DNA of 23,409 nucleotides from Caryophanales bacterium UBA7642 (GTDB taxonomy: Bacteria; Bacillota_I; Bacilli_A; RFN20; CAG-288), in assembly GCA_002483745.1 (NCBI GenBank), contig DLIM01000004.1:42576-65984 (forward strand), in the 5' to 3' direction. Of this stretch, positions 1 to 6,983 are shown in pieces. Both the position numbers and the translations under genes were made by a program. The notes under the pieces are model-generated. The model ran no database searches. It saw nothing but the letters and a program-made list of their open reading frames with translations, and was not told the origin of the DNA. The stretch's first letter is position 1. Each line of letters starts with the position of its first letter.

Positions 1-606
1 CATCAAGACACCTACTAATAAGGACAAGGAACCAAAGACTAAACCTAAGATAGCATTAGCATTAGAAAGATTCTTGATACTTATTTCCTCATTGATAGCC
101 ACTAATAAAGAAGAGACTGTGAAAGCCATAGCTTGGAAAGACCAAACTAAGGATAGGCATTTTCTAGCCACAAACATTAAGCTTTTTCTTTTAATGTTCT
201 TAATTATTCCTATTACTGATAAGACTAGATCAGCAAAGGCAATGACACAGATGAGGATAAAGGCCCATAAAGGGAAGATAGTCTTTTCTTCCTTAACAAA
301 GAATAAAGATACCATATAGGTTAAATAGAGTAAGTTAGCAAACACAATAATTAAAGAAATTGATTTATAAATTCTGATCTGCTGATTTTTGTCAGTTTTA
401 TTATTGCCTATAAGGAATAAAGTCTTGCAGACACCTAAAAGAATTTCACAGAATCCGGAGGCACTGTAAAAGTAAGTCTTAGAAGTAAAGCCAATGATGA
501 CTTTAGTTACTCCCCAAAAATAGTTGAAGACCATAAAAGCAAAGCTTAAGGCAATAGTGGTCTTATCACTTCTCTCAATGAGACTGCTTTCTTTTTGATT
601 ATTCAT
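1..606 (-). CDS. Multi-pass membrane protein, unknown function (3' end outside window)
   Basis: An open frame on the minus strand runs from an ATG at 604-606 to the left edge without a stop, giving 202 visible residues. I do not recognise the family. The protein has about six strongly hydrophobic stretches, near residues 17-40, 46-67, 82-105, 112-137, 152-172 and 182-202. Short charged loops separate them, including a lysine/arginine-rich one (KNIKRKS) after the fourth. No soluble domain, signal peptide or catalytic motif is visible. The start has no convincing Shine-Dalgarno site; the sequence before it is AT-rich and follows the rplT terminator by about 60 bases, so it probably has its own promoter. 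The frame is supported by the hydrophobic pattern and by the absence of stops over 200 codons. Function cannot be assigned. Confidence 0.7.
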   Translation of the reverse strand, partial: MNNQKESSLIERSDKTTIALSFAFMVFNYFWGVTKVIIGFTSKTYFYSASGFCEILLGVCKTLFLIGNNKTDKNQQIRIYKSISLIIVFANLLYLTYMVSLFFVKEEKTIFPLWAFILICVIAFADLVLSVIGIIKNIKRKSLMFVARKCLSLVWSFQAMAFTVSSLLVAINEEISIKNLSNANAILGLVFGSLSLLVGVLM

Positions 607-662
607 ATATTTAGACCATGATATTAATAATATATTAAGTTGTTATCTAAATAATATCCACT

Positions 663-693
663 AAAAAAGGTCAACTATTGCTAGCTGACCTTT
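663..693 (-). terminator. Rho-independent terminator of infC-rpmI-rplT
   Basis: On the minus strand an approximately 12-bp stem (one G-U pair) closes a GCAA tetraloop (GNRA type). It is followed directly by a run of T residues (the A run at 663-668 on the plus strand). It sits 13 bases after the rplT stop codon and ends the ribosomal operon. Confidence 0.9.
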
Positions 694-705
694 ATTTGCT
701 TAGAA

Positions 706-1086
706 CTACTTAGCAGCAGTCTTCTTGCTGTTTTCTTCAATAGCCTTGTTAGCAGTAGCAACGAGGTTCTTGAACTCTTCCGGATTGGTGCCAGCGATTT
801 CACTGAGCATCTTTCTGTTAAGAGCAACATCAGCTAACTTAAGACCATACATGAACTGGGAATAAGAAGTATCATTGGCCTTGCAGGCAGCAGAGATACG
901 TCTGATCCAGAGTTTACGATAATCCTGTTTACGTTCCTTACGTCCGTTGAAGCCATAAGCATCAGCTCTTAAGACGGACTCCTTAGCAGTCTTGTATAAT
1001 CTATGTCTTGAACTGAAGAAACCTTCAGCTCTCTTCATTATACGCTTTCTATTAGCGTGTCTAACGGTTCCACCCTTGACTCTCAT
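706..1086 (-). CDS. rplT: 50S ribosomal protein L20
   Basis: Large-subunit ribosomal protein L20, which binds 23S rRNA early in 50S assembly and in many bacteria also represses its own operon by binding the mRNA leader. The 126-residue product matches the family along its length: N-terminal RVKGGTVRHANRKRIMKRA, the basic stretch with KLWIRRISAACKANDTSYS, and FMYGLKLADVALNRKML. It is slightly longer than the usual ~118 residues because of a lysine-rich tail. The start is ATG at 1086 with a GGAGGA site 9 bases upstream. The usual second-position proline of MPRVKGG is absent, so the protein begins MRVKGG. It is the last gene of the operon, 20 bases after rpmI, and is followed by a strong terminator. 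Confidence 0.97.
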   Translation of the reverse strand: MRVKGGTVRHANRKRIMKRAEGFFSSRHRLYKTAKESVLRADAYGFNGRKERKQDYRKLWIRRISAACKANDTSYSQFMYGLKLADVALNRKMLSEIAGTNPEEFKNLVATANKAIEENSKKTAAK

Positions 1087-1106
1087 TTATTCATTTCCTC
1101 CGAGGT

Positions 1107-1301
1107 TTACTTGACGATCAAAGTCTTCATCTTTTTCGTCATGGTGGCGTTGAGATATCTGGCCTTGCGATTGTGTCTGATCATCTTATGGGTCTTATTG
1201 TGTGAAAGGTGGGAAGTATTCTGATTCCATTTCTTCATCTTACCATCAGCAGTAATCTTAAATCTCTTGACAGCACCACGCTTACTCTTCATTTTAGGCA
1301 T
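1107..1301 (-). CDS. rpmI: 50S ribosomal protein L35
   Basis: Large-subunit ribosomal protein L35, 64 residues, the normal length for the family. The N-terminal MPKMKSKRGAVKRFKITADG and the basic centre with HNKTHKMIRHNRKARYL are typical; the protein is dominated by lysine and arginine as expected for an rRNA-binding protein. The ATG at 1301 is preceded by a good GGAGGA ribosome site that lies in the 12-base gap after the infC stop, so the two genes are translated from one transcript. It is the middle gene of infC-rpmI-rplT, the standard bacterial order. Confidence 0.97.
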   Translation of the reverse strand: MPKMKSKRGAVKRFKITADGKMKKWNQNTSHLSHNKTHKMIRHNRKARYLNATMTKKMKTLIVK

Positions 1302-1313
1302 CTTTCTGTCCTC

Positions 1314-1865
1314 CTATTTCTTTGGATTAAGCATTACGAAGTAGTCTTTGCCTAATAGCTCCGGCTCCTTCTCGGCGACGGCATAGTCCTTAACCATATC
1401 AAGGAAGCTAGATAAGGTCTGTTTGACGATATCCATTCTTTGCATCATACGGCCCTTGATAAAGACGGCGACCTTAACTTTCCATCCTTTTTGTAGATAA
1501 CTGATGGTAGCCTTAGCCTTGGTCTCTAAGTCATGTTTATCGGTTGTGGCAGTGAAACGTATTTCCTTAATTACCGTCTTCTTCTGATTCTTCTTAGCTT
1601 CTCTTTCCTTCTTGTCTTTCTCGAACTTGTACTTACCATAGTCCAAGATCTTGCAGACAGGAGGCTGACGCTGAGGTGAGACGCAGAAGAGATCCATGCC
1701 CATATCAATAGACTTTTGAAGCGCAACTCTTAACGGGACAACCCCAAGATTCGCTCCATCAGGTCCAATGAGGTAGACTTCTTTGCAATGAATTCTCTCA
1801 TTGACTAAATCGTGATCGTAATTACTTCTAGGACGGTACTGCCTATCTGACTGATAATCGTTTAT
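1314..1865 (-). CDS. infC: Translation initiation factor IF-3 (ATA start codon)
   Basis: IF-3 binds the 30S subunit, keeps it from joining 50S too early and checks the initiation codon and fMet-tRNA. The conserved N-domain (VNERI, VYLIGPDG, LGVVPL) begins about 21 codons upstream of the first in-frame ATG (1703), so the true start must lie further out. The best candidate is ATA at 1863-1865, 9 bases after a strong GGAGG at 1875-1879; no ATG, GTG or TTG fits that site. This gives 183 residues, the normal family size. Rare start codons in infC are established: IF-3 discriminates against them and so limits its own synthesis. Linker and C-domain follow, with PPVCKILDYGKYKFE and KVKVAVFIKGRMM. It is the first gene of infC-rpmI-rplT, behind a leader with a terminator. 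Confidence 0.93.
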   Translation of the reverse strand: MNDYQSDRQYRPRSNYDHDLVNERIHCKEVYLIGPDGANLGVVPLRVALQKSIDMGMDLFCVSPQRQPPVCKILDYGKYKFEKDKKEREAKKNQKKTVIKEIRFTATTDKHDLETKAKATISYLQKGWKVKVAVFIKGRMMQRMDIVKQTLSSFLDMVKDYAVAEKEPELLGKDYFVMLNPKK

Positions 1866-2046
1866 AAGACTATTCCTCCGTGTATATTTTGTGAAAAAAG
1901 CGGGCTCTCGTTAGGAGAAACCCGCTTAAATACACTGTTTGATTATCCTTATATAGATAAGGATGATAATCAGGCATTTGACCTATCGGAACATTATCCA
2001 ATCAGGTGAGAACGGGTGTTCTCTTTCCTATTCGCGATTTTTTCGC
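1866..2046 (-). promoter_or_regulatory. Structured 5' leader of infC operon (L20/IF-3 leader type)
   Basis: About 180 bases of untranslated leader precede infC. In transcript order they hold a small CGCGA hairpin (2047-2033), a GAGAAC/GTTCTC hairpin (2023-2008), a long hairpin of about 13 bp with a 3-base bulge (1972-1940), then the terminator at 1927-1893 just before the ribosome site. Leaders of this operon in Firmicutes are known to bind L20 and cause premature termination. Assignment to that class is inferred from position and the terminator; I could not test the covariance model. Confidence 0.7.
1893..1927 (-). terminator. Attenuator terminator in the infC leader
   Basis: The stem AAGCGGG/CCCGCTT is extended by an inner TCTC/GAGA helix and followed on the minus strand by six T residues. 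It lies only about 14 bases upstream of the infC Shine-Dalgarno. A terminator placed between promoter and first gene is a hallmark of transcription attenuation. Confidence 0.88.
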
Positions 2047-2052
2047 GTTAAT

Positions 2053-2081
2053 AATATAAACTTATTATTCGATTAAGTCAA
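2053..2081 (-). promoter_or_regulatory. Sigma-A-type promoter of the infC operon
   Basis: On the minus strand a -35 TTGACT (2076-2081) and a -10 TATATT (2053-2058) are separated by exactly 17 bases. The predicted start lies near 2046, upstream of the structured leader. Confidence 0.85.
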
Positions 2082-2103
2082 ACTTTTTCTGATTTTTAGT
2101 CGC

Positions 2104-2547
2104 TTATAGTGTCAAATACATGTTTTGGTGAGGAATATTAGCATCTAGGAAGACTTTGCCATCAACTGGTTTAAAACCTAATTTTGTATAAAATCCCATG
2201 GCATGAACTTGAGCTTCAATATTAATTGTGTAACCAGTATGATCTTTCTTTAATAAATCAATCACGCTTTTCATCAGATAATAGCCAGCTTCCTGATGTC
2301 GGTATTCTTTTAAGATAGCTACTCTACCTATATGGAAACTTTTCTTTTCACTATTAGTAAATAAACGTAGAGTACCAATAGCTACCTTATCTTTATAGAG
2401 CAGAAAGTGTCTAGCCTCTTTATCGAGACCATCGATTTCTTCTTTGGGGGTTACTTTTTGCTCTTCAATAAAAACAACGGCTCTGATGTCATAGCAATCA
2501 ATCATTTCTAAATAGGTTTTTACTTCTTTGACTGAATAGTTTTCCAT
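2104..2547 (-). CDS. GNAT family N-acetyltransferase, YjcF-like
   Basis: A 147-residue GNAT-fold acetyltransferase, expected to move an acetyl group from acetyl-CoA to an amine on an unknown substrate. The pattern is that of the Bacillus YjcF group: an early R-x-x-VFIEEQ-V segment (22-32), EEIDGLD (36-42), and the C-terminal motif FLDANIPHQNMYL (133-145). The acetyl-CoA pyrophosphate loop (motif A) is near 74-90, with RVAILKEYRHQEAG; the Q/R-x-x-G-x-G/A element appears as RHQEAG. The start at 2547 fits the family N-terminus but has no clear Shine-Dalgarno; the DNA before it is almost pure AT. It lies between the upp terminator and the infC promoter, so it is probably its own transcription unit. 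Substrate is not predictable from sequence. Confidence 0.88.
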   Translation of the reverse strand: MENYSVKEVKTYLEMIDCYDIRAVVFIEEQKVTPKEEIDGLDKEARHFLLYKDKVAIGTLRLFTNSEKKSFHIGRVAILKEYRHQEAGYYLMKSVIDLLKKDHTGYTINIEAQVHAMGFYTKLGFKPVDGKVFLDANIPHQNMYLTL

Positions 2548-2570
2548 ACTTTATATAATAATACTTTTAA

Positions 2571-2602
2571 TCAAGAAAAGAGGTCATCAAGAAGATGACC
2601 TC
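2571..2602 (-). terminator. Rho-independent terminator of upp
   Basis: A perfect 9-bp stem, GAGGTCATC/GATGACCTC, closes a five-base loop and is followed on the minus strand by TTTTCTTG. It begins 22 bases after the upp stop. Confidence 0.88.
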
Positions 2603-2623
2603 AGTTTCATTAAAATTAATAGT

Positions 2624-3277
2624 TTACCTAACCGTACCGAAGATTCTATCGCCGGCATCACCTAAGCCAGGGCAGATATAAGCGTTCTCATTGAGGCATC
2701 TATCTAAAGCGCCAGCATAGACCTTGATGTCAGGATTGACTTCAGCGAAGGCTTTAAGTCCTTCAGGTGCAGCGATGATGCAGATAAAGTGAATCTTCTT
2801 AGCACCATGCTTCTTGAGTAACGCAACAGCATCAATAGCTGAACCACCGGTAGCTAACATCGGATCAAGAATATAAATATCTCTTTCTTCAAGGTGGAAA
2901 GGCAACTTGCAATAGTATTCATGCGGCTTATGAGTAACAGCATCACGGTAGAGGCCGATGTGTCCGACCTTAGCTGAAGGAACAAGTTCTAACATTCCAT
3001 CAACCATACCAAGTCCGGCTCTAAGAATCGGAACAAAACAGAGCTTCTTGCCTGAAATCATCGGAACCTTAGCCTTTTCAATAGGAGTCTGAACTTCCAC
3101 TAACTCAGTCGGTAAGTTTCTCAAGGCCTCATAGCCTTCCATAACAGCGATTTCCTTAACTAAATGTCTGAATTCATTGGTACCTGTGTTGACATCTCTT
3201 AATAGAGAAATCTTGTGAGTGAGTAAGGGGTGGTTTAGGATGGTAATATTCGGATAATTTTTAATATCGAATTCCAT
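2624..3277 (-). CDS. upp: Uracil phosphoribosyltransferase
   Basis: Salvage enzyme converting uracil and PRPP to UMP and pyrophosphate in the cytosol. The 217-residue protein is close to the usual 208-210. Signature elements are present: FVPILRAGLGMVDG (81-94), the PRPP-binding loop DPMLATGGSAIDA (138-150) and the uracil-binding C-terminal PGLGDAGDRIFGT (203-215). The start ATG at 3277 has an AAAGGAG site about 7 bases upstream. It is single-gene, bounded by its own terminator and divergent from the glycosyltransferase block. A -10 TATAAT lies about 30 bases upstream of the start. Confidence 0.97.
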   Translation of the reverse strand: MEFDIKNYPNITILNHPLLTHKISLLRDVNTGTNEFRHLVKEIAVMEGYEALRNLPTELVEVQTPIEKAKVPMISGKKLCFVPILRAGLGMVDGMLELVPSAKVGHIGLYRDAVTHKPHEYYCKLPFHLEERDIYILDPMLATGGSAIDAVALLKKHGAKKIHFICIIAAPEGLKAFAEVNPDIKVYAGALDRCLNENAYICPGLGDAGDRIFGTVR

Positions 3278-3307
3278 TTTCTGCTCCTTTCATTTTTCTA
3301 GTGTTCT

Positions 3308-3313
3308 ATTATA
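3308..3313 (-). promoter_or_regulatory. -10 element of the upp promoter
   Basis: A consensus TATAAT on the minus strand lies about 30 bases before the upp ATG. No good -35 hexamer is found at 16-18 bases; the best is a poor TAGTTT. Confidence 0.55.
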
Positions 3314-3518
3314 AACTTCTTCCCTTTATTAAACTATCTATTTTTTGGTTTTTTTGCTTTAGGTACTTTTTTTCTAACAACTCTTAAAAAATGACTTTTA
3401 AAAAATAGCGATAGTTAAAAAGAAATTCTTTAAGAACGCTTGCCCTTTTAGTGGATATTAATCATTGAAGGGGGTTAATATATATATACTTATATTTAGT
3501 AAATATCTATGACTAAAT

Positions 3519-3547
3519 TTGCAAAAGTCTTTTAACTTTTATATACT
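3519..3547 (+). promoter_or_regulatory. Promoter of first GT4 gene
   Basis: A -35 TTGCAA (3519-3524) and -10 TATACT (3542-3547) are spaced by 17 bases. The predicted start is about 28 bases before the ATG at 3582. Confidence 0.75.
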
Positions 3548-3581
3548 TTTATAGCTTTGTTTTACAAGAAGAAAGGCAACT

Positions 3582-4853
3582 ATGGTTATTACAATTGTTG
3601 TTGATATGTTTGGCAAACCTAATAACGGAACTACAGTTACCGCTATGCGTGAAGCTAAAATCCTTCAGGAAATGGGTAATGAAGTTAGAATTATTGGCTA
3701 TATTCCTGAAGAGCACGATGATATTTCAATGTATAAAGTCTATCATTGCTCTCATTTTGTTTTCCCTATCTTTGAACCTCTTATTGAAAAGAACGGCATG
3801 TTCATAGCTGACTTCAAGAAAGAAGACTATCCCAAAGTCAGAGAATTCATTAAAGGCAGCGATGTTGTCCATATGATTCTTCCTTTCAGGATTGAAAAAA
3901 GAGTTCGACTGATTGCTAAGTGCATGGGAATCCCGGTAACTAGTGCCTTTCACTGCCAGCCGGAGAATATTTCCTATAACATTGATATGGGTCATTGGCA
4001 TGGACTCAATAATTTTATTTATCGTCTTTTCTATCGTTGGATGTATCGCTATACCCGTCATATTCATACTCCAAGCGAAATGATGAAAGACCAGATGGAA
4101 CTTAATCATTACAAGAATGAAATCCATCCTATCTCTAATGGTGTTTCTCCTCAGTTTGTTCCAATAAAGACTGAAAAGCCAGCAAACCTTAAAGACAAGT
4201 ATGTCATTATGATGGTTGGAAGATATTCAGGAGAGAAGAGACAGGATCTGATCATTAAAGCCATCGGTCATTCTAAGTACAACGATAAGATTCAACTGAT
4301 TCTTTGCGGACAAGGACCTAAAGGCAACTATTTAAAGAAACTTTCTAAGAAGTACTTAAAGAATCCCTGCATTTTTGAATTCCTTTCTCAAAGTGAACTT
4401 CTGAAAGTACTTAACTACTGTGATTTATATATCCACGCCTCTGATGCTGAAAGCGAAGCTATTGCCTGTATTGAAGCTTTTTGCTGCGGTCAGGTTCCGA
4501 TTATTTCTGATTCACCTTATAGTGCCACCAATCATTTTGCCTTAGATGAGAGATGCCTTTTTAAAGCCGGAGACTATAACTCTTTATGTAATCGTATCGA
4601 TTACTTCATTGAGCATCCGGAATTCAAAGACTCTTTATCTCAGAAGTATCTTGAATTTGGTAAACATTTTGAGCTCTATCACTGTGTGAGAAAACTTCAG
4701 AGAATGTTTGTTTCCGCAATTGCGGATGATAAAGAAGATCAAGCAAACAAGAGAGCTTTCTATTCTTCACCTAAAGAAAGAAGGCAGCTTAGAAAAACTG
4801 CTAAACTAGCCGGGATTGAAAATCCTGTTATCTTCAAAGACTCAGTTATCTGA
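3582..4853 (+). CDS. GT4 glycosyltransferase (paralogue A)
   Basis: A retaining GT-B fold glycosyltransferase of family GT4, 423 residues. The N-terminal Rossmann half has the glycine/asparagine loop PNNGTTVTA (13-21) and the acceptor-side motif TSAFHCQPEN (120-129). The donor half has VGRYSGEKR (212-220, with R214 and K219), LCGQGP, and the family's E-x7-E pair at E290 and E298 in DAESEAIACIE. The nearest remembered family is the group of Firmicutes GT4 enzymes with the FHxQPEN motif; relatives in Mollicutes and Bacilli make membrane glycolipids, but donor and acceptor cannot be read here. The basic C-terminal tail with KERRQLRKTAK could bind membrane; this is inference. Start: ATG at 3582 after AGAAAGG. 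It has its own promoter and terminator and is a close paralogue of the gene at 5671. Confidence 0.9.
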   Translation: MVITIVVDMFGKPNNGTTVTAMREAKILQEMGNEVRIIGYIPEEHDDISMYKVYHCSHFVFPIFEPLIEKNGMFIADFKKEDYPKVREFIKGSDVVHMILPFRIEKRVRLIAKCMGIPVTSAFHCQPENISYNIDMGHWHGLNNFIYRLFYRWMYRYTRHIHTPSEMMKDQMELNHYKNEIHPISNGVSPQFVPIKTEKPANLKDKYVIMMVGRYSGEKRQDLIIKAIGHSKYNDKIQLILCGQGPKGNYLKKLSKKYLKNPCIFEFLSQSELLKVLNYCDLYIHASDAESEAIACIEAFCCGQVPIISDSPYSATNHFALDERCLFKAGDYNSLCNRIDYFIEHPEFKDSLSQKYLEFGKHFELYHCVRKLQRMFVSAIADDKEDQANKRAFYSSPKERRQLRKTAKLAGIENPVIFKDSVI

Positions 4854-4898
4854 TAAGCAAACCTTTCCTATTTAGTCTAGCTTAATTGCTTATCTTTT
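4852..4898 (+). terminator. Terminator after first GT4 gene
   Basis: GATAAGCAA (4852-4860) pairs perfectly with TTGCTTATC (4886-4894), followed by TTTTCT. The stem begins within the stop codon of the glycosyltransferase and has a long 25-base loop, so termination strength is uncertain. The TTG at 4886 lies inside the stem, which argues against it as a start codon for the next gene. Confidence 0.65.
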
Positions 4899-4921
4899 CT
4901 AGAAAGCTTAAAATATTGGCT

Positions 4922-5581
4922 ATGAAAACGAAAAATAAGCGTTCTTTTGAAGTCATCTATGAAGATAGAGAAATAATTGCAGTTACTAAAAAAAGCGGAC
5001 TGCTTACTATTGCGACAGCTAAAGATGACCGTCATACCCTTTACCATTATGTAAGAGATTATCTTAATAGAAAGAAACAGATGGTCTTTGTTGTGCATCG
5101 TCTTGACAGAGATACTTCTGGTATTGTTTTATTTGCTAAGACACCATATATGAAGGAAGATCTTCAGGATGCCTTTGCCTCCGCTGATGTTGACCGCTAC
5201 TATGAAGCTATTGTCAGAGAGAACATACCTGAAGGCAAATATTTTGAAGTAAGGCAATACTTAGCCTTTGATGAGAATTCCGGGAAGGTTTATGTGACCC
5301 ATAATCCTAATGAAGGCAAAGAAGCCATTACTTTGATTAAAGCTCATCAAAGAAATAAAATCGGAACTGTTCTTGATATTAAGATATTGACTGGTAGAAG
5401 AAACCAGATCCGTATTGCTCTTGAAAGCTTAGGCTTAACTTTAATCGGCGATAAGAAATATGCGGAAGATAAAAGCCGGAGAATGTTCCTTAATGAATAT
5501 GAGATAGATCTTCCTGATTATTTGAAAGTCAGAGAACATAATTTTTCAGTCAAGCCCTTATGGTTAAGCGAGAAAGAATGA
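4922..5581 (+). CDS. RluA-family pseudouridine synthase
   Basis: Isomerises specific uridines in RNA, probably rRNA or tRNA, to pseudouridine. From the ATG at 4922 the protein has 219 residues. The catalytic motif HRLDRDTSG is at 59-67, with D62 the expected nucleophile. The family's second signature appears as TGRRNQIRIALESLGLTLIGDKKY (in the usual form GR-x-QIR-h-H ... GD-x-KYG) at about 157-180. There is no N-terminal S4 RNA-binding domain, so it is RluA-type rather than RluD-type. The frame is open further upstream to a TTG at 4886, but that codon is in the terminator stem; a TTG at 4916 after AGAAAG is another possibility. It lies between two paralogous glycosyltransferase genes and has no obvious promoter. 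The modified site is not predictable. Confidence 0.87.
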   Translation: MKTKNKRSFEVIYEDREIIAVTKKSGLLTIATAKDDRHTLYHYVRDYLNRKKQMVFVVHRLDRDTSGIVLFAKTPYMKEDLQDAFASADVDRYYEAIVRENIPEGKYFEVRQYLAFDENSGKVYVTHNPNEGKEAITLIKAHQRNKIGTVLDIKILTGRRNQIRIALESLGLTLIGDKKYAEDKSRRMFLNEYEIDLPDYLKVREHNFSVKPLWLSEKE

Positions 5582-5600
5582 TTGTTTTCATAGATAACAA

Positions 5601-5630
5601 TTGCTTTAGCAAGATAATTGAAACTATAAT
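5601..5630 (+). promoter_or_regulatory. Promoter of second GT4 gene
   Basis: A -35 TTGCTT (5601-5606) and a perfect -10 TATAAT (5625-5630) with an 18-base spacer precede the ATG at 5671 by about 40 bases. Confidence 0.75.
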
Positions 5631-5670
5631 TTCCAAAGTAGGCTTTTAGTTTTTATCTGAAAGGGCATTT

Positions 5671-6936
5671 ATGGTAATCACCTTAGTTGTAGATATGTTT
5701 GGATCAACCAACAATGGAACTACAGTCACCTGCATGAGAACGGCTCGAGTTCTCCAGGAACACGGTAACGAAGTTAGAATAATTGCGCATGTACCTGAAA
5801 AACATGATGATGTCTCCATGTTCAAGATTTTAAATTGCAAGATGTTTAAATTCCCTATTTTCCAACCCCTTATTGCTAAAAACGGTATGACGTTTGCAAC
5901 TGGAGATGATAATAAAATTGCGGAGTTCATAAAAGGCTCTGATATAGTTCATCTTTTCACACCTTTTGGATTAGAAATCAGAGTAAGAAGAGTTGCTAAC
6001 ATTTTAAACATTCCGGTAACCAGCGCATTCCATGTTCAGCCTGAGAATGTTACCTACAATATTAAATTGGGAAAGTTCAAATGGGCTAACTCCCTTGTCT
6101 TTAAGATCTTCAACAGTATGATGTTTAAATACACTAAGCATGTTCATACTCCTAGCCAGATGATGAAAGACCAGATGGAAATCCATCATTATCGAAATAT
6201 CATTCACCCTATCTCTAATGGTGTCTCACCAAAGTTTGTTCCCATTCCTACTCCTAAGCCAGCTGATTTAAAAGATAAGTATGTCATCTTGATGGTAGGA
6301 AGACTATCAAGAGAGAAAAGACAGGATTTGATTTTCAAGGCTATTGGGAATTCCAAGTATAATTCTCAGATTCAGCTGATCCTTTGCGGGCAAGGACCGA
6401 TGAAGAAGAAGTATGAGAAATATTCAAAGAAATATCTAGTCAATCCCTGCCGGTTCGAATTTGTTGAGCAGAGCGAATTGCTAAAAATAATCAACTATAC
6501 GGATTTGTATATCCACGCTTCCGATGCGGAAAGCGAAGCCATTGCCTGTATTGAATCTTTTGCCTGTGGAAAGGTACCGATTATATCAGATTCACCAGTC
6601 AGCGCTACTAATCACTTCTCTTTAGATGAGCATTGTCTATTCAAAGCCGGTGATTATCACTCTTTGCAAAGCCACATGGAATTCTTTATTGAAAACCCTG
6701 AGTATAAAGACAAGCTAGCTCCTAAGTATGTGGAGCATGCCAAGAACTTTAATATTGATAATTGTGTATCTAAACTAGAGAAGATGTTTAAGGATGCCAT
6801 CAAAGACGATAAAGAAGATCATCTGAATAAGGAGGTCTTCTACACTAACATGAAAGAAAGAAGAAAGCTAAGGAAGACGGCTAGAAGGATTGGAGTCAAA
6901 GATCCAATCATCTATAAGAAAGCTGAAATCAAATAG
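5671..6936 (+). CDS. GT4 glycosyltransferase (paralogue B)
   Basis: A 421-residue GT4 enzyme that aligns end to end with paralogue A, at roughly 60-65% identity by eye. The same features are present: STNNGTTVT (12-20), TSAFHVQPEN (117-126), VGRLSREKR (209-217), LCGQGP, and E287-x7-E295 in DAESEAIACIE. The most obvious differences are a 3-residue deletion near 80, substitutions at 130-155, which lie close to the likely acceptor side, and different C-terminal tails. The ATG at 5671 follows GAAAGGG by 5 bases. It has its own promoter and ends at a bidirectional terminator. The pair looks like an old tandem duplication now separated by the pseudouridine synthase gene. Two successive sugar transfers in one glycolipid pathway is a reasonable but unproven reading. 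Confidence 0.9.
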   Translation: MVITLVVDMFGSTNNGTTVTCMRTARVLQEHGNEVRIIAHVPEKHDDVSMFKILNCKMFKFPIFQPLIAKNGMTFATGDDNKIAEFIKGSDIVHLFTPFGLEIRVRRVANILNIPVTSAFHVQPENVTYNIKLGKFKWANSLVFKIFNSMMFKYTKHVHTPSQMMKDQMEIHHYRNIIHPISNGVSPKFVPIPTPKPADLKDKYVILMVGRLSREKRQDLIFKAIGNSKYNSQIQLILCGQGPMKKKYEKYSKKYLVNPCRFEFVEQSELLKIINYTDLYIHASDAESEAIACIESFACGKVPIISDSPVSATNHFSLDEHCLFKAGDYHSLQSHMEFFIENPEYKDKLAPKYVEHAKNFNIDNCVSKLEKMFKDAIKDDKEDHLNKEVFYTNMKERRKLRKTARRIGVKDPIIYKKAEIK

Positions 6937-6970
6937 AAAAAGGACTGCCTTATAGGCAGCCCTCTTTTTG
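6936..6970. terminator. Bidirectional terminator between convergent genes
   Basis: A GC-rich stem (6942-6950 with 6954-6962, one A-C/G-U position) is flanked by an A run on the left and a T run on the right. It can stop the plus-strand glycosyltransferase transcript and the minus-strand dehydrogenase transcript. Confidence 0.87.
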
Positions 6971-6983
6971 TGTTTTCTTATTT

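Larger units (their letters stand above)
3278..3581. other. Divergent intergenic region, upp / glycosyltransferase
   Basis: This 304-base AT-rich gap holds promoters for both flanking genes and no credible ORF. A near-palindrome around AAAGAAATTCTTT (about 3420-3432) is the only other visible structure. No riboswitch or transcription-factor operator was recognised. Confidence 0.7.

Noticed and set aside
74..319. 81-residue plus-strand ORF
   Set aside because: It lies opposite a longer minus-strand frame (606 to 1) with clear membrane-helix patterning and has no ribosome site or recognisable content.
4886..4921. TTG at 4886 as start of the RluA-type gene
   Set aside because: The codon is inside the stem of the preceding terminator and has no Shine-Dalgarno site; the family homology begins after the ATG at 4922.
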